The translations under genes were made by a program, and so were the position numbers. Below the pieces are notes generated by a model. The model was not told the origin of the DNA. It did no database searches and worked only from the letters and a program-made list of their open reading frames with translations. Of a stretch of 64,000 bases of DNA, positions 1 to 8,806 are shown piece after piece. The first letter of the stretch is position 1. Each line of letters begins with the position of its first letter. The DNA is from Devosia sp. (lineage in GTDB: Bacteria; Pseudomonadota; Alphaproteobacteria; Rhizobiales; Devosiaceae): the NCBI GenBank assembly GCA_015657675.1, contig JACDQI010000158.1, positions 1 to 64,000 on the forward strand, read 5' to 3'.

Positions 1-40
1 CCGCGTGACAGGCCGGCGCGCGCCTGATGGACAGCCTCAG

Positions 41-319
41 ATGAGCGACACTCCCGTCAACCCGCAGAAGTATGCCGTCGCCCTCGAATACGAGAAGGGC
101 AGCCGCGAGGCGCCGCGCGTCATCGCCAAGGGCCGCGGTATCATTGCCGAACGCATCATTGCGCTGGCCGAAGAGAACGACATCTTCATCGAGGCCAACC
201 CGATGCTCGCCAAGGCGCTGAGCGGGGTGGAGATCGACGACGAGATCCCGGTCGAGCTTTTCGAAGCGGTGGCCGAGGTCATCGGCTTCGTGCTGCGCGC
301 CCGCTCCCGGCTGCTCTAG
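41..319 (+). CDS. FhlB-like type III export switch protein (FlhB C-terminal domain only)
   Basis: This 92-residue protein matches the cytoplasmic C-terminal domain of FlhB/YscU, the substrate-specificity switch of the flagellar export gate. The run KYAVALEYEKG, the stretch ending VIAKGRG, the segment IEANPMLAKAL and the tail ELFEAVAEVIGFV follow FlhB closely. There is no membrane part, so it resembles the stand-alone FhlB proteins often found next to flagellar hook-length genes. Where FlhB has the self-cleaving NPTH, this protein reads NPQK, so it should not autocleave. I prefer the ATG at 41 to the upstream GTG at 5, because family homology begins just after it. The preceding gene lies outside the window. 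The stop codon overlaps the stop of the convergent gene in a shared CTAG. Confidence 0.8.
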   Translation: MSDTPVNPQKYAVALEYEKGSREAPRVIAKGRGIIAERIIALAEENDIFIEANPMLAKALSGVEIDDEIPVELFEAVAEVIGFVLRARSRLL

Positions 320-1398
320 GCCACATCGTAGATGATCACCCCCTGCAGCTGCGAGCTGTTGGTGAAGGCGATGTTGGTGAGCGCCGAGGAGGCGCCGGTG
401 CCCGAGCCGTAGAGCGCCAGCGTTGCGGCGCCACTGGTCACGGCTCCCTGGATGGCGCCGGCGATAGCCGACATGCCATTGGCCCAGCCGCTGAGCATCA
501 TGCCCTGCACCGCCGAGCTGATCGACGAGAAGGGCAACCCGGTCAGCACGGCGGAGCCTGTCGACGACCCCTTGCTGCTCAGCTGCAGGCAGAACGTTGC
601 CACGCAGAGCCGGCCGATGCGCGTGTAGCGGCCGCCATTGCTGGCGCCATAGGTGATGCCGACGGACGCGCCGCCGAAGGTCAGCCCCGGCGTCCAGGTG
701 CCCTCGCGATAGTCATCGAGCGTAGTCGGATCGGACGAGGGCAGTTGCGTGGTCGGGAACTTCAGCTGCCCGGCCGGCAGGGTGAGTAGGCCACTGGTGC
801 GGTCGGCGAGCAGCACGTCCTTCCAGGTCGCGCCGTCGGCCGAGACCTTGATGCGGAGGTCGTCATCACCGGCGAGGCCAATCTCGGCGCGGCCGGAGGC
901 AGCGGTCTGCAACAGCAAGCTCGCCGTATCTGCCGCGGCGGCCTTGTCGATGTTCAGCCGATGGCTGGTGCCGTCGTGGGAAAAGCGGCTGGCATCGGCG
1001 GCAACGGCCAGGCGGGTGCTGAGGTCCGGCGTGGCGTTGACGCCCAGCTTGGAATAGCTGCCGCCAATGGCATTCCAGACGCCGGCCTGACGGCGGACGA
1101 ACTCGGCGTCGGCTTCGACATAGAGCAGCCAGCCGTCGAGCGGGGTGTGGAACATCCAGGCGCCATCGAGGAAGCAGGCGATCTTGCCCGCCTTGCCGGC
1201 CCAGGCGCCGGTCGGGCCGCTCGCCACCAGATAGGCATCGCCTTCGGTCGGCGATCCCGGCGGGGTGGCCAGAGTCCGCGATTTCACCACCGGCTGGACC
1301 AGCACGTCGAGGGACCGCATCGCCTCGTTGTAGGTCACTTGCTTTTGCGCCTGCTGCGGCGCGATGTAAGGCAACTTGAGCCGAGGCGTCGTATCCAT
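316..1398 (-). CDS. DUF2793 domain-containing protein (phage or GTA tail-fibre-like)
   Basis: A 360-residue protein. Residues about 5-105 carry the DUF2793 signature: the start RLKLPYIAPQQAQKQVTYNEA, then GDAYLVASGPTGAWAG, FLDGAWMFHTP and a GWLLYVEAD-type segment. In alphaproteobacteria such proteins occur in prophage or gene-transfer-agent tail loci and as orphans. The C-terminal half is rich in glycine, serine and threonine, as expected of a beta-structured fibre or adhesion tip. No other phage gene is visible beside it, so here it is an orphan or a remnant. The ATG at 1398 is followed directly by the family N-terminus. The function is not known. Confidence 0.75.
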   Translation of the reverse strand: MDTTPRLKLPYIAPQQAQKQVTYNEAMRSLDVLVQPVVKSRTLATPPGSPTEGDAYLVASGPTGAWAGKAGKIACFLDGAWMFHTPLDGWLLYVEADAEFVRRQAGVWNAIGGSYSKLGVNATPDLSTRLAVAADASRFSHDGTSHRLNIDKAAAADTASLLLQTAASGRAEIGLAGDDDLRIKVSADGATWKDVLLADRTSGLLTLPAGQLKFPTTQLPSSDPTTLDDYREGTWTPGLTFGGASVGITYGASNGGRYTRIGRLCVATFCLQLSSKGSSTGSAVLTGLPFSSISSAVQGMMLSGWANGMSAIAGAIQGAVTSGAATLALYGSGTGASSALTNIAFTNSSQLQGVIIYDVA

Positions 1399-1463
1399 GG
1401 CGTGTCGTTTGCTCCGTGATCAACTTCCGCCAAGCGTAAGGCGGCCCGTGGCGACGGGGATAA

Positions 1464-2531
1464 GTGGAGACTGAATTGGCCCGGACAATTGCCGACCTCG
1501 AAACGCCCTGCATCCTGATCGACCTCGAGAAGGTCGAAGCGAACCTGCAGCGTGCGCAGGCGCATGCCGACGCCAATGGCTATTCGCTGCGGCCGCATAT
1601 CAAGACGCACAAGCTGCCGCGCTTTGCCAAGCGACAGCTCGAGTTGGGCGCGCGCGGCATCACCGTGCAAAAGCTCGGCGAAGCCGAAGTGATGGCCGCA
1701 GCCGGGCTCGACGATCTCTTCCTGCCCTACAATATCCTGGGCGCGGCGAAGCTCGCCCGGCTCAAGGCGCTCAACGACAAGGTGACCATCGCGGTCACCG
1801 CCGATAGCCCCGATACGGTCGCGGGTTATGCGCAGGCCTTCAGCACCGGCAAGCCGCTCACGGTGCTGGTCGAATGCGATACCGGCAGCAAGCGCTGCGG
1901 CGTGCAGACGCCGGCGCAGGCGCTCGCCCTGGCGCGGCAGATCCAGGGTTCACCCGGTCTTCGCTTTGGCGGGCTGATGACCTATCCGCCGGGCGGCAAG
2001 CTCGACGCCACAGAGTCCTGGCTGCGCGAGGCGATCGATCTCTTCACCCAGGCCGGCATCGCCGTGCCCAAGGTCACCAGCGGCAACACGCCCGACATGT
2101 GGCGCAGCGGCCAGAGCGTCGTCACCGAGCGCCGCCCGGGCACCTATATCTACTACGACAGGATGCAGGTGGCGGCCGGTGCCGCGTCGTTCGACGACTG
2201 CGCGCTCACAGTGCTGGCTACCGTCGTCAGCCGGCCGACTGCCAACCGCATCGTGCTCGATTCAGGCTCGAAGACGCTCTCGAACGATATCGGCAATCTT
2301 GAAGGCTATGGCCTCATCAAGGGCACCGACATCACCCTCAAATATCTCAACGAGGAACACGGGGTCATCGAACTCGCGACCCCGTCCGATACGCCGCGGG
2401 TCGGCGACCGGGTGCAGATCATCCCAAACCATGTCTGCGTGGTTTCGAACCTCTTCGACGTGGTCAATCTCGTCACCGGCGACACCGTGGTTGAGACGGT
2501 CCCGGTTGCAGCCCGCGGCAGAGTCGACTAG
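1464..2531 (+). CDS. D-threonine aldolase / D-serine dehydratase-like PLP enzyme
   Basis: A 355-residue fold-type III PLP enzyme with an alanine-racemase-like N-terminal barrel. The segment LRPHIKTHKLP (about residue 45) carries the PLP lysine, and GGLMTYPPGG and VTSGNTPD fit the phosphate-binding part. The C-terminal domain contains IIPNHVCVV, whose His-x-Cys pair matches the metal site of eukaryotic-type D-serine dehydratases and related D-threonine aldolases. Expected chemistry is cleavage or dehydration of a beta-hydroxy D-amino acid; the exact substrate cannot be read from the sequence. It is probably co-transcribed with the GH20 and GNAT genes downstream. The start is a GTG with a GGGGA sequence a few bases upstream. 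Confidence 0.8.
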   Translation: METELARTIADLETPCILIDLEKVEANLQRAQAHADANGYSLRPHIKTHKLPRFAKRQLELGARGITVQKLGEAEVMAAAGLDDLFLPYNILGAAKLARLKALNDKVTIAVTADSPDTVAGYAQAFSTGKPLTVLVECDTGSKRCGVQTPAQALALARQIQGSPGLRFGGLMTYPPGGKLDATESWLREAIDLFTQAGIAVPKVTSGNTPDMWRSGQSVVTERRPGTYIYYDRMQVAAGAASFDDCALTVLATVVSRPTANRIVLDSGSKTLSNDIGNLEGYGLIKGTDITLKYLNEEHGVIELATPSDTPRVGDRVQIIPNHVCVVSNLFDVVNLVTGDTVVETVPVAARGRVD

Positions 2532-2561
2532 ACCTCTTGCCCGAACGGGAGTGGTATCTAA

Positions 2562-4498
2562 ATGGTCGCTGATTGGTATGACGGCTTCGAGCTGACGAGC
2601 CTCTGGAGCAAGGATGACAGCCGTTACACGCTGACCCTGGTCAATCACGGCGACACGCCCGTCTCCGGCTTTTCGCTGGGCTTTTCCGGGCCGGCGCCGG
2701 TCAGCATGGACTCCCCGATCACCGGCGGCCGGATGGTGCAGCGGCTCTCGAACTATTGCGAGATCGCGGCGCCGGCCGACTTCACCCTGGCGCCCGGCGG
2801 CAGCTGGGTGATCGAGATCGGCAAACTGGACTTCCCGATCCGCCACTGGACCGATGGCACCACCACGGCCTTCGTCATCCTCGCCGATGGCGACATCCGC
2901 CCGGCGCTGACGCGGCCCGTCGGCCTTGCCGGCTCGGACGCAACGCGCAAGCGCGGCACCATGGCCATGCCGGTGCCCGAAGCGCCACCGGTGCCGGTGT
3001 CGATCGTGCCCTGGCCCAAGCTGGTCGAGGTCGGTGGCCGGCGCACGCCGCCGCTCGGACTTGCCATCATGGGGGAGAACGAAGCGACCGAAACGGTCGC
3101 AGACAATTTCACCGCGCTGACACAGTTCCTGTTTCCGGGCGAGGGTCTCGTCCGCGACGACGAAGAGGGCGGCTATCCGGTTGATATCCGCTTTGACCGC
3201 GACCTTGCCGAAGACGGCTATGTCATCACCTTTTCCACCGAAGGCGCCGAGATCGCCGGGGGCGCCTATACCGGGCTCTTCTACGGGCTCGTGACGCTCG
3301 GGCAGATCCAGCGCGGCGCGCGGCTCCATCCGCAGAGCTTTAGCTTCCCGACCGAAGGGACCATCGAAGACAGCCCACAGATGCGCTGGCGCGGCTGCCA
3401 TCTCGATGTGGCGCGGCGGTTCTATTCGAGCGAAGAGGTCAAGCAGTTCCTCGCCATCATGGCGTGGAACAAGCTCAACGTCTTCCATTGGCACCTGTCG
3501 GATGACGAGTCCTGGCGCATCGAGATCGAGGCCTATCCCGAGCTGGTCGAAAAGGCCGCCTTCCGCGGCCATGGCCTCGATATCCCGCCGCTGCTCGGCT
3601 CGGGCCCGGAAAATACCGGCGGCTACTACACCAAGGATGCGATCCGCGACATCGTCGCGGTGGGCGAGGATTTCGGCATCGAGATCGTCCCCGAGATCGA
3701 TGTGCCCGGCCATTGCTACGCCATGCTGCAGGCCCTGCCGCAGCTCAAGGATGCCGGCGAGAACGGGCTCTACTATTCGATCCAGTCGTTCCCGAACAAC
3801 TGCCTCAACCCCGCAGTCGACGCGGTCTACGACGTGGTCGAGACCATCTTCGGGGAAATGATCGAGCTCTTTCCCTCGGCCTTCTTCCATGTCGCGCCGA
3901 TGAAGTGCCGGTGGATGCCTGGGCCAGCTCGCCCAAGGCCAATGCCATGCGCAAGGACCTCGGCGTCGAAGGCGCCGCGCCTTTGCAGGCAGCGTTCCTG
4001 CGGCGCCTGCAGGAATTCCTCACCGCGCAGGGCAAGGTCACAGGTGCGTGGGAAGAAGCGGCGCTCGGCGGCGGCATCGACAAGGACAATTGCTATCTCG
4101 TCGGCTGGCACAAGGTAGAATCGAGCCAGCGGCTCGCGGCCGAGGGCTACCAGGTCGTCGTGGCGCCCGGGCAGGCCTATTATCTCGACATGGCCAATGG
4201 ACCGGACTGGCACGAATGCGGCGCAGCCTGGGCCGGCTGGTCGTCCCCCGAGACCGCCTATGCGTTCGCGCCGACCGCCGGCTGGAGCGCCGCCGAGACC
4301 GCCAACCTGATGGGCGTGCAGGCCTGCATTTGGTCCGAGCCGATGAGCGAGCGCGCCGTGTTCGACCGGCTGGTGTTCCCGCGCCTTTCGGCCATTGCCG
4401 AGACCGGCTGGACGGCCCCCGAGCGCAAGGATTTTACCCGCTTTGCCGCGCTGGTGGGGCTGATGCCCAATCTCTACGGTACGCACGAGAATCTCTGA
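2562..4498 (+). pseudogene. beta-N-acetylhexosaminidase (GH20), reading frame broken by one base
   Basis: A GH20 hexosaminidase of about 645 residues that removes terminal GlcNAc/GalNAc from glycans or chitin fragments. The N-terminal part is a non-catalytic domain. The GH20 barrel starts near residue 270 (MRWRGCHLDVARRF, then FHWHLSDDESWRIEI and EIVPEIDVPGHC). At about 3893 the frame slips: FFHVAPMK replaces the expected FFHVGADEVPVDAW, and the second frame resumes with DEVPVDAW and runs to a normal C-terminus (ACIWSEPMSERAVFDRLVFPR). Restoring one G (GTCGCGCC to GTCGGCGCC) gives an intact 646-codon gene with its catalytic Asp-Glu pair. Several other genes here show the same kind of lesion, so a sequencing error is more likely than decay. 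The stop overlaps the next start (TGATG). Start ATG follows GGGAGTGG. Confidence 0.85.
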
Positions 4499-4974
4499 TG
4501 TCCGACCTGCTCGTCCGCCTCTACGACCTGCCGCACTTCGATGCGGATGCGAAAGTCGCTGCGGCGGGGGTGGTGGTGCGTCGCGCGCTGCCGCCGGAGC
4601 GGCACATCGTGCTCGACTGGATTGCAACGACATTCGGACCGAACTGGGCCAGCGAAGCCGCGGTGGCGCTGTCGAGCCTGCCGGTGACCTGCTGGGTCGC
4701 CGTCAAGGACGGCGCGCTTCTCGGCTTTGCCTGCCATGATGCGACAGCGAAAGGCTTTTTCGGCCCGACCGGGGTGGGCGAGGCGGCGCGCGGCCAGGGG
4801 ATTGGCGAGGCCTTGCTCAGCGCCACGCTGCGCGGCATGCGCGAAGCCGGCTATGGCTACGCGGTCATCGGCGATCCCGGCCCGGTCGCGTTTTACCAGA
4901 AGCGACTCAATGCGCTGGAGATCCCCAACTCCGATCCCGGAGTTTATGCCGGCATGCTGCGGAGCCCCGACTAA
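4498..4974 (+). CDS. GNAT family N-acetyltransferase
   Basis: A 158-residue GNAT-fold acetyltransferase. Motif A, which binds the acetyl-CoA pyrophosphate, is visible as GVGEAARGQGIGEALL. It is followed by a helix and a beta-strand ending IGDPGPVAFYQK, the usual motif B. The start ATG overlaps the stop of the GH20 gene (TGATG), so the two are translationally coupled. This suggests a role in the same amino-sugar or cell-wall-fragment metabolism, but the substrate cannot be told. Confidence 0.8.
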   Translation: MSDLLVRLYDLPHFDADAKVAAAGVVVRRALPPERHIVLDWIATTFGPNWASEAAVALSSLPVTCWVAVKDGALLGFACHDATAKGFFGPTGVGEAARGQGIGEALLSATLRGMREAGYGYAVIGDPGPVAFYQKRLNALEIPNSDPGVYAGMLRSPD

Positions 4975-5023
4975 CCCTATCTTTACCGCACGCGGCTAAT
5001 CTTGCTCGCTGGAACGCCCGCAA

Positions 5024-7213
5024 ATGCTGGGTTTCGGAGCTGTCGTCATGTGCCCGCCGCCTACCCACCGGATCGATGCGGATGATGTCGACGACGTCGA
5101 AGCCGGCAGCGAAAAGACCCCCGCCCTGCTGACCGCCAAGCTGCGCCGCACGCAGCGGCTGCTGCGCCGACAGACCGCGCGGCTGGAAGCGACGCTCGAC
5201 GCCATCACGCATGGCTTTGCCATGTTCGATAGCCGCGACCGGCTGATCACCTGCAACCTGGCGTTTCTGAACCAGTACAGCCTGCCAGTGAGCTGTGCCC
5301 GCACGGGCACCAGCCTGCAGCGCATACTCGAAGCGCGAATCACCGCCGGTACCCATGTTGGTGACCCCGAACAATTCATCACCGAGCATCTGGCTCTGGC
5401 GCGGAGGGCGCATGGCGTCAGCCGCGACGAGCAGCTTCAGACAGGCGAGCTTGTCACCGTCGGTTTCCGGCCGATGGCTGATGGCGGCTTTGTCTGGACC
5501 CAGAACGCTGCGGCGCTGCAGGCGCCAGTTGTCGAGGCAGCCCGTCCAGCAGCGGAAGCTGTCGCCGTCCATGATGAGCCCGTCGCGGAGCTTCCGACCG
5601 AAGACGTCGCTGTCGAGCTGTCTGTAGCGGAGCTCGAGCTGCCAGAGACAGCCGCGGCCGAGGACCTCGCCGTCGAGCTGCCGGAAACGCTCGCAACTGA
5701 CGATGATCTAGCCGCCACACTCGCAACGGCAGACGCCGACACTGCCGCAGCCGACGAGGACGGAGACGAAGACGACCTGATGGCCGGTTTCGGCGCGTCC
5801 GATGATCTGGACATCGCCGCCGATCTGCCTGACCTCGAAGCCGCTGCCATCACGATTGACGGCGTCCTCGATGGTGACGCGCTTGTGGACGTCGCCACCA
5901 GTGCTGAGCTGCTCGCCGAAGACCGCTTGGTCGAAAGCGCGGCGCTGGAAGCGGAGACGGCGCTCGATACGGCGATCGACGATGCCGCATCAGCCTTTGC
6001 AGGCCTCGATGAGATCGACGCATCGATGGGCGTCGACGACCACATCAGTGCGGCTGCCGAAGTCGAGGTCGAGATGCCGGACCTGACGGACGACAATCCG
6101 TTTAGCCTCGAAGACGCGGCAGTGGCCGAGTCCGTCGACGACCCGATGGCGTTCGACCTGCCAATGGATGACGAGGTCGAGACCGCAGTATCGGGGGATG
6201 ATCCCTTGGCGGCCTGGGCCGAGGATCTGGCCGAGGACGCTGGCGAGGACCCGCTCTCCGCCGATGTTGCGTTCGATACCGACCTCGACGACATGGGACT
6301 GGACGCAGAAATAGATCCGATGGCTTCGGAAGACGTCGACATGCCGGAGCCGGTCGAGGCACAGTCGGTCGACGACCCCGAACCGGCGCGGTTTAACGAT
6401 CTCGACAGTGAGCTGCGCCGTGCCATCGCGAGCGATGAGCTGACCCTCGTCTATCAGCCGATCCTCAGCATGCAGAGCCAGGCGATTGTCGGCTTCGAAG
6501 CACTGCTGCGCTGGATGCATCCCGAACATGGCGAGCTCAGTGGCGCGCAGTTCATGTCGCTGGCGGAAACCACGAGTCAGATCGTCCCCGTCGGCGCCTG
6601 GGTGCTGGAGCACGCACTGGCGGAAGCGGCGCATTGGCCTGAGCGCTATCGCGTGGCGATCAACATCTCGCCGGCGCAGTTCCGCGAGGGTGACCTTGCG
6701 GCAACGCTACCGACGCTGCTTGAGACCCACGGCCTCGCCGCCGAGCGGGTGGAACTTGAGTTCACAGAGTCCCTGTTTATCGCCGATGGCGAAGCCAATC
6801 TCGAAAAGCTGCAGCACTTGCGCTCAATGGGGATCAAGCTGGCGCTCGACGATTTCTGCGCCGGCCAATCGTCCATCCAGGACGTGATGGCCTTCGCGTT
6901 CGATCGCATCAAGGTGGATGGCGATTTCATTCGCCTCGCCGACGCGGCAGGCCCGGCGCCTGCCGTGGTGCGGGCCTTCGCCGAACTCGGCCAATGGCTG
7001 GGCATTCCGGCGACTGCCGAGGGCATCGAGACCGCCGAACAGCTGCGCGCCGTGCACGCGCTCGGCTATGCCGAAGCCCAGGGCTTCCTCATCGCCCGGC
7101 CGATGGACCGCTACGCCCTGATGGGGCTGATCGGGGCGGACTATCGGGATGATGGCGATGATGCTGACCCGCTCGCAGACTTTGACCTCGAAGCGCTGAG
7201 CGCGACGGCCTAG
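5024..7213 (+). CDS. PAS-EAL protein with a long acidic linker, predicted cyclic-di-GMP phosphodiesterase
   Basis: A 729-residue protein without signal peptide or membrane segment. A short coiled region (about 25-55) precedes a PAS-type sensor domain (about 55-165; LDAITHGFAMFDSRDRL). Residues about 168-465 are a low-complexity stretch made almost only of Ala, Glu, Asp, Val and Leu, strongly acidic and probably disordered. An EAL domain follows (about 470-720). Catalytic landmarks are present: EALLRW, NISPAQF, ELEFTES, LDDFCAGQSS in place of the usual DDFGTGYSS, RIKVDG and TAEGIET. It should hydrolyse cyclic-di-GMP. Related PAS proteins usually carry a GGDEF domain before EAL; here the acidic linker occupies that place. 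It appears to be transcribed alone. Confidence 0.85.
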   Translation: MLGFGAVVMCPPPTHRIDADDVDDVEAGSEKTPALLTAKLRRTQRLLRRQTARLEATLDAITHGFAMFDSRDRLITCNLAFLNQYSLPVSCARTGTSLQRILEARITAGTHVGDPEQFITEHLALARRAHGVSRDEQLQTGELVTVGFRPMADGGFVWTQNAAALQAPVVEAARPAAEAVAVHDEPVAELPTEDVAVELSVAELELPETAAAEDLAVELPETLATDDDLAATLATADADTAAADEDGDEDDLMAGFGASDDLDIAADLPDLEAAAITIDGVLDGDALVDVATSAELLAEDRLVESAALEAETALDTAIDDAASAFAGLDEIDASMGVDDHISAAAEVEVEMPDLTDDNPFSLEDAAVAESVDDPMAFDLPMDDEVETAVSGDDPLAAWAEDLAEDAGEDPLSADVAFDTDLDDMGLDAEIDPMASEDVDMPEPVEAQSVDDPEPARFNDLDSELRRAIASDELTLVYQPILSMQSQAIVGFEALLRWMHPEHGELSGAQFMSLAETTSQIVPVGAWVLEHALAEAAHWPERYRVAINISPAQFREGDLAATLPTLLETHGLAAERVELEFTESLFIADGEANLEKLQHLRSMGIKLALDDFCAGQSSIQDVMAFAFDRIKVDGDFIRLADAAGPAPAVVRAFAELGQWLGIPATAEGIETAEQLRAVHALGYAEAQGFLIARPMDRYALMGLIGADYRDDGDDADPLADFDLEALSATA

Positions 7214-7239
7214 GCCCGCCTCCGCCCAAATCCACCAGC

Positions 7240-7319
7240 TGTCACCCCTGCGAAAGCAGGGGTCCATTCTTCAGCCCGCGCTGGCGGATACGTGGATCCC
7301 TGCTTTCGCAGGGATGACA
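7240..7319. repeat. pair of inverted REP-like palindromes
   Basis: Two near-identical inverted arms, 7240-7266 and 7293-7319, are separated by 26 bases. Each arm is itself a hairpin, CCCCTGC-GAAA-GCAGGGG in the first and CCCTGC-TTTC-GCAGGG in the second. This sequence is a common intergenic palindrome in proteobacterial genomes and behaves like a bacterial interspersed mosaic element. It lies just after the EAL gene and may also act as a transcript end. Confidence 0.75.
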
Positions 7320-7367
7320 TCGAGCGTGCTGCTCAACACGCCGGTGGACGACGTCCCGCATAAGAGA

Positions 7368-7389
7368 AGGGCGGGATTGCTCCCGCCCT
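7368..7389 (-). terminator. hairpin terminator for the small peptide gene
   Basis: The stem AGGGCGGGA / TCCCGCCCT has a 4-base loop. Read on the minus strand it is followed by a pyrimidine-rich TTCTCTTAT and lies 11 bases past the stop of the 25-residue peptide gene. Confidence 0.6.
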
Positions 7390-7399
7390 CTGCTTCATC

Positions 7400-7477
7400 C
7401 TAGCGGATGAAGAACACGATGATGATGATCAGCCAGATCGGCACGCCGAGCAGCCACAGTCCAATGCCACGAAACAT
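7400..7477 (-). CDS. 25-residue hydrophobic membrane peptide
   Basis: A tiny gene encoding 25 residues: MFRGIGLWLLG, then VPIWLIIIIVFFI and a final Arg. It is one membrane-spanning helix. It is supported by a strong ribosome binding site (AGGAG, 8 bases before the ATG) and by a hairpin terminator right after the stop. Similar one-helix peptides are widespread in Alphaproteobacteria, and their function is unknown. The next gene upstream on the same strand is the membrane protein ending at 7498, so the two are probably co-transcribed. Confidence 0.6.
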   Translation of the reverse strand: MFRGIGLWLLGVPIWLIIIIVFFIR

Positions 7478-7497
7478 GGTCGTCTCCTTTTGCCCGG

Positions 7498-8520
7498 TTA
7501 CCAGCGGCGGAAGATGGTCGAGAAGTCAGCGTTCTTGTCGCGGTGATTCCCGCCCTTCTGGGCCGCCCAGTAGGCGCCGACAGCGCTGACCAGCAGCGAA
7601 GCGGCGGTGAGGAAGGCGGCCAGCACGGTCATTTTGCGCGCCGTCTCGGCGACTTCGGCCGCTTTGGCTTTGGCAGCGTCCATGGCGACTACGACCTGGT
7701 CGACGCGGGCATCGGCCTGGGTCATGCCGGTATTGGCAGCCACGGCCTGGGCCAGATAGGTGCGGTCATCGGCCGGCAGTTCGCCGCTGAGTGCGCTCTG
7801 GAGGAAGATGCGACCAGCTTCGGCACGCACCGCAGTGGTGTCAGCCGACATTGCGGGAGCAGCAACTGCAGACGTTGTAGACGCCATCGGCGTCGCGGCT
7901 GGGGCAGCCGGTGCCGCTGTCGCATCGGCAGCAGGCGCAGCCGGAGCGGCAGCGACGTCAGCAGCCGGAGCGGCCGACCCGGAGGTCATGGGGCGGAACA
8001 GCATGTCGGTGAAGTACGCATCCGGGTTGGCTGCAGCGCCTTCTGCAGCACCGCCGGCGACGTTGGAAGCCGCATTGGTCACGGCACCGGCAACATTGCC
8101 GACCGTGGTCGCGGCAGCACCGAGGCCGCCGAGAGCAATGATAGCCCCCAGGATCAGCGCACCGGCCCAGACCAAAAGGCCATGGGCGCCGTCGCGCACG
8201 TCGCTTTCATGCTCGCTGGCATCGCCGTGGCGCTTGCGCAGCCGACCGGTGATGTAGCCGCCAGCCATGAAGCTCGATATCTGCACCCAGAGCAGCCAGC
8301 TGGCCGCCGCAATGGCGATCCAGATGGTGGGGACGTCATCGGCCGCGTTGAAGTTGGTAAAGCTCAGCCCGACGGCCGAGCCGAAGGCCAGGAGGACGAT
8401 CGAGATCGCCGAGGCGAGGGCGATGCCGGCAACGATCGCCGGCCAATCGACATAGCTGCGGTCGTCGGTCTGGGTCGGCACGGCGCCAACCACGACATCG
8501 GTTTGGGAGGGAAATGTCAT
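7498..8520 (-). CDS. membrane protein of unknown function with Ala/Pro-rich loop
   Basis: A 340-residue protein. After a polar N-terminus it has a hydrophobic helix (about 27-52), a second one (about 65-90, WIAIAAASWLLWVQISSFMA), a GGYITGRLRKRHGD motif and a third helix (about 115-140). Then comes a long Ala/Pro-rich low-complexity stretch (about 185-240), a charged helical part and a last helix near the C-terminus. The general plan resembles rhizobial proteins sometimes annotated as PhnA-like, but no catalytic motif is visible. I place the start at the ATG at 8520, which has GGAGAG upstream; the open frame runs further up without support. Two one-helix peptides flank it on the same strand. 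Confidence 0.65.
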   Translation of the reverse strand: MTFPSQTDVVVGAVPTQTDDRSYVDWPAIVAGIALASAISIVLLAFGSAVGLSFTNFNAADDVPTIWIAIAAASWLLWVQISSFMAGGYITGRLRKRHGDASEHESDVRDGAHGLLVWAGALILGAIIALGGLGAAATTVGNVAGAVTNAASNVAGGAAEGAAANPDAYFTDMLFRPMTSGSAAPAADVAAAPAAPAADATAAPAAPAATPMASTTSAVAAPAMSADTTAVRAEAGRIFLQSALSGELPADDRTYLAQAVAANTGMTQADARVDQVVVAMDAAKAKAAEVAETARKMTVLAAFLTAASLLVSAVGAYWAAQKGGNHRDKNADFSTIFRRW

Positions 8521-8546
8521 CTTGTGCTCTCCGGGGTTAGGGCTGC

Positions 8547-8621
8547 TCAGCGCAGGCCGAAGAACGACAGGATGGCGAGGACGACGACGACGAGGCCGAC
8601 GAGATAGATGATGCCATTCAT
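8547..8621 (-). CDS. 24-residue hydrophobic membrane peptide
   Basis: A tiny gene for 24 residues beginning MNGIIYLVGLVVVVLAILSF and ending FGLR, a single membrane helix. It is followed 26 bases later by the start of the 340-residue membrane protein on the same strand. AAGGGCAC lies just upstream as a possible ribosome binding site. Peptides of almost this sequence recur in Rhizobiales as unnamed small proteins; the function is unknown. Confidence 0.55.
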   Translation of the reverse strand: MNGIIYLVGLVVVVLAILSFFGLR

Positions 8622-8752
8622 GGGATGTGCCCTTCTGTGACGCGTTTCGATCACGACACAATTACGGCACGGACTTTTGGTTGCCGCCGGAACGCCCAAA
8701 TATTGAGCAGTCCGTGACGGAACCTTTCGTCACGTTCTGCGTATCTGGCGGC

Positions 8753-8782
8753 AAAAAGAAAAGGCGGGGTCGCCCCCGCCTT
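8753..8782 (-). terminator. rho-independent terminator of the pyrimidine operon
   Basis: On the minus strand the stem AAGGCGGG / CCCGCCTT is followed directly by TTTTCTTTTTGCC. It lies 24 bases after the stop of the substrate-binding protein gene, the last gene of the operon. Confidence 0.8.
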
Positions 8783-8806
8783 CGCCTTTGCCGTGGTTCG
8801 GTGTGC

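Noticed and set aside
316-1398. A prophage at the window start
   Set aside because: Only one DUF2793 protein is present, without integrase, capsid, portal or attachment sites.
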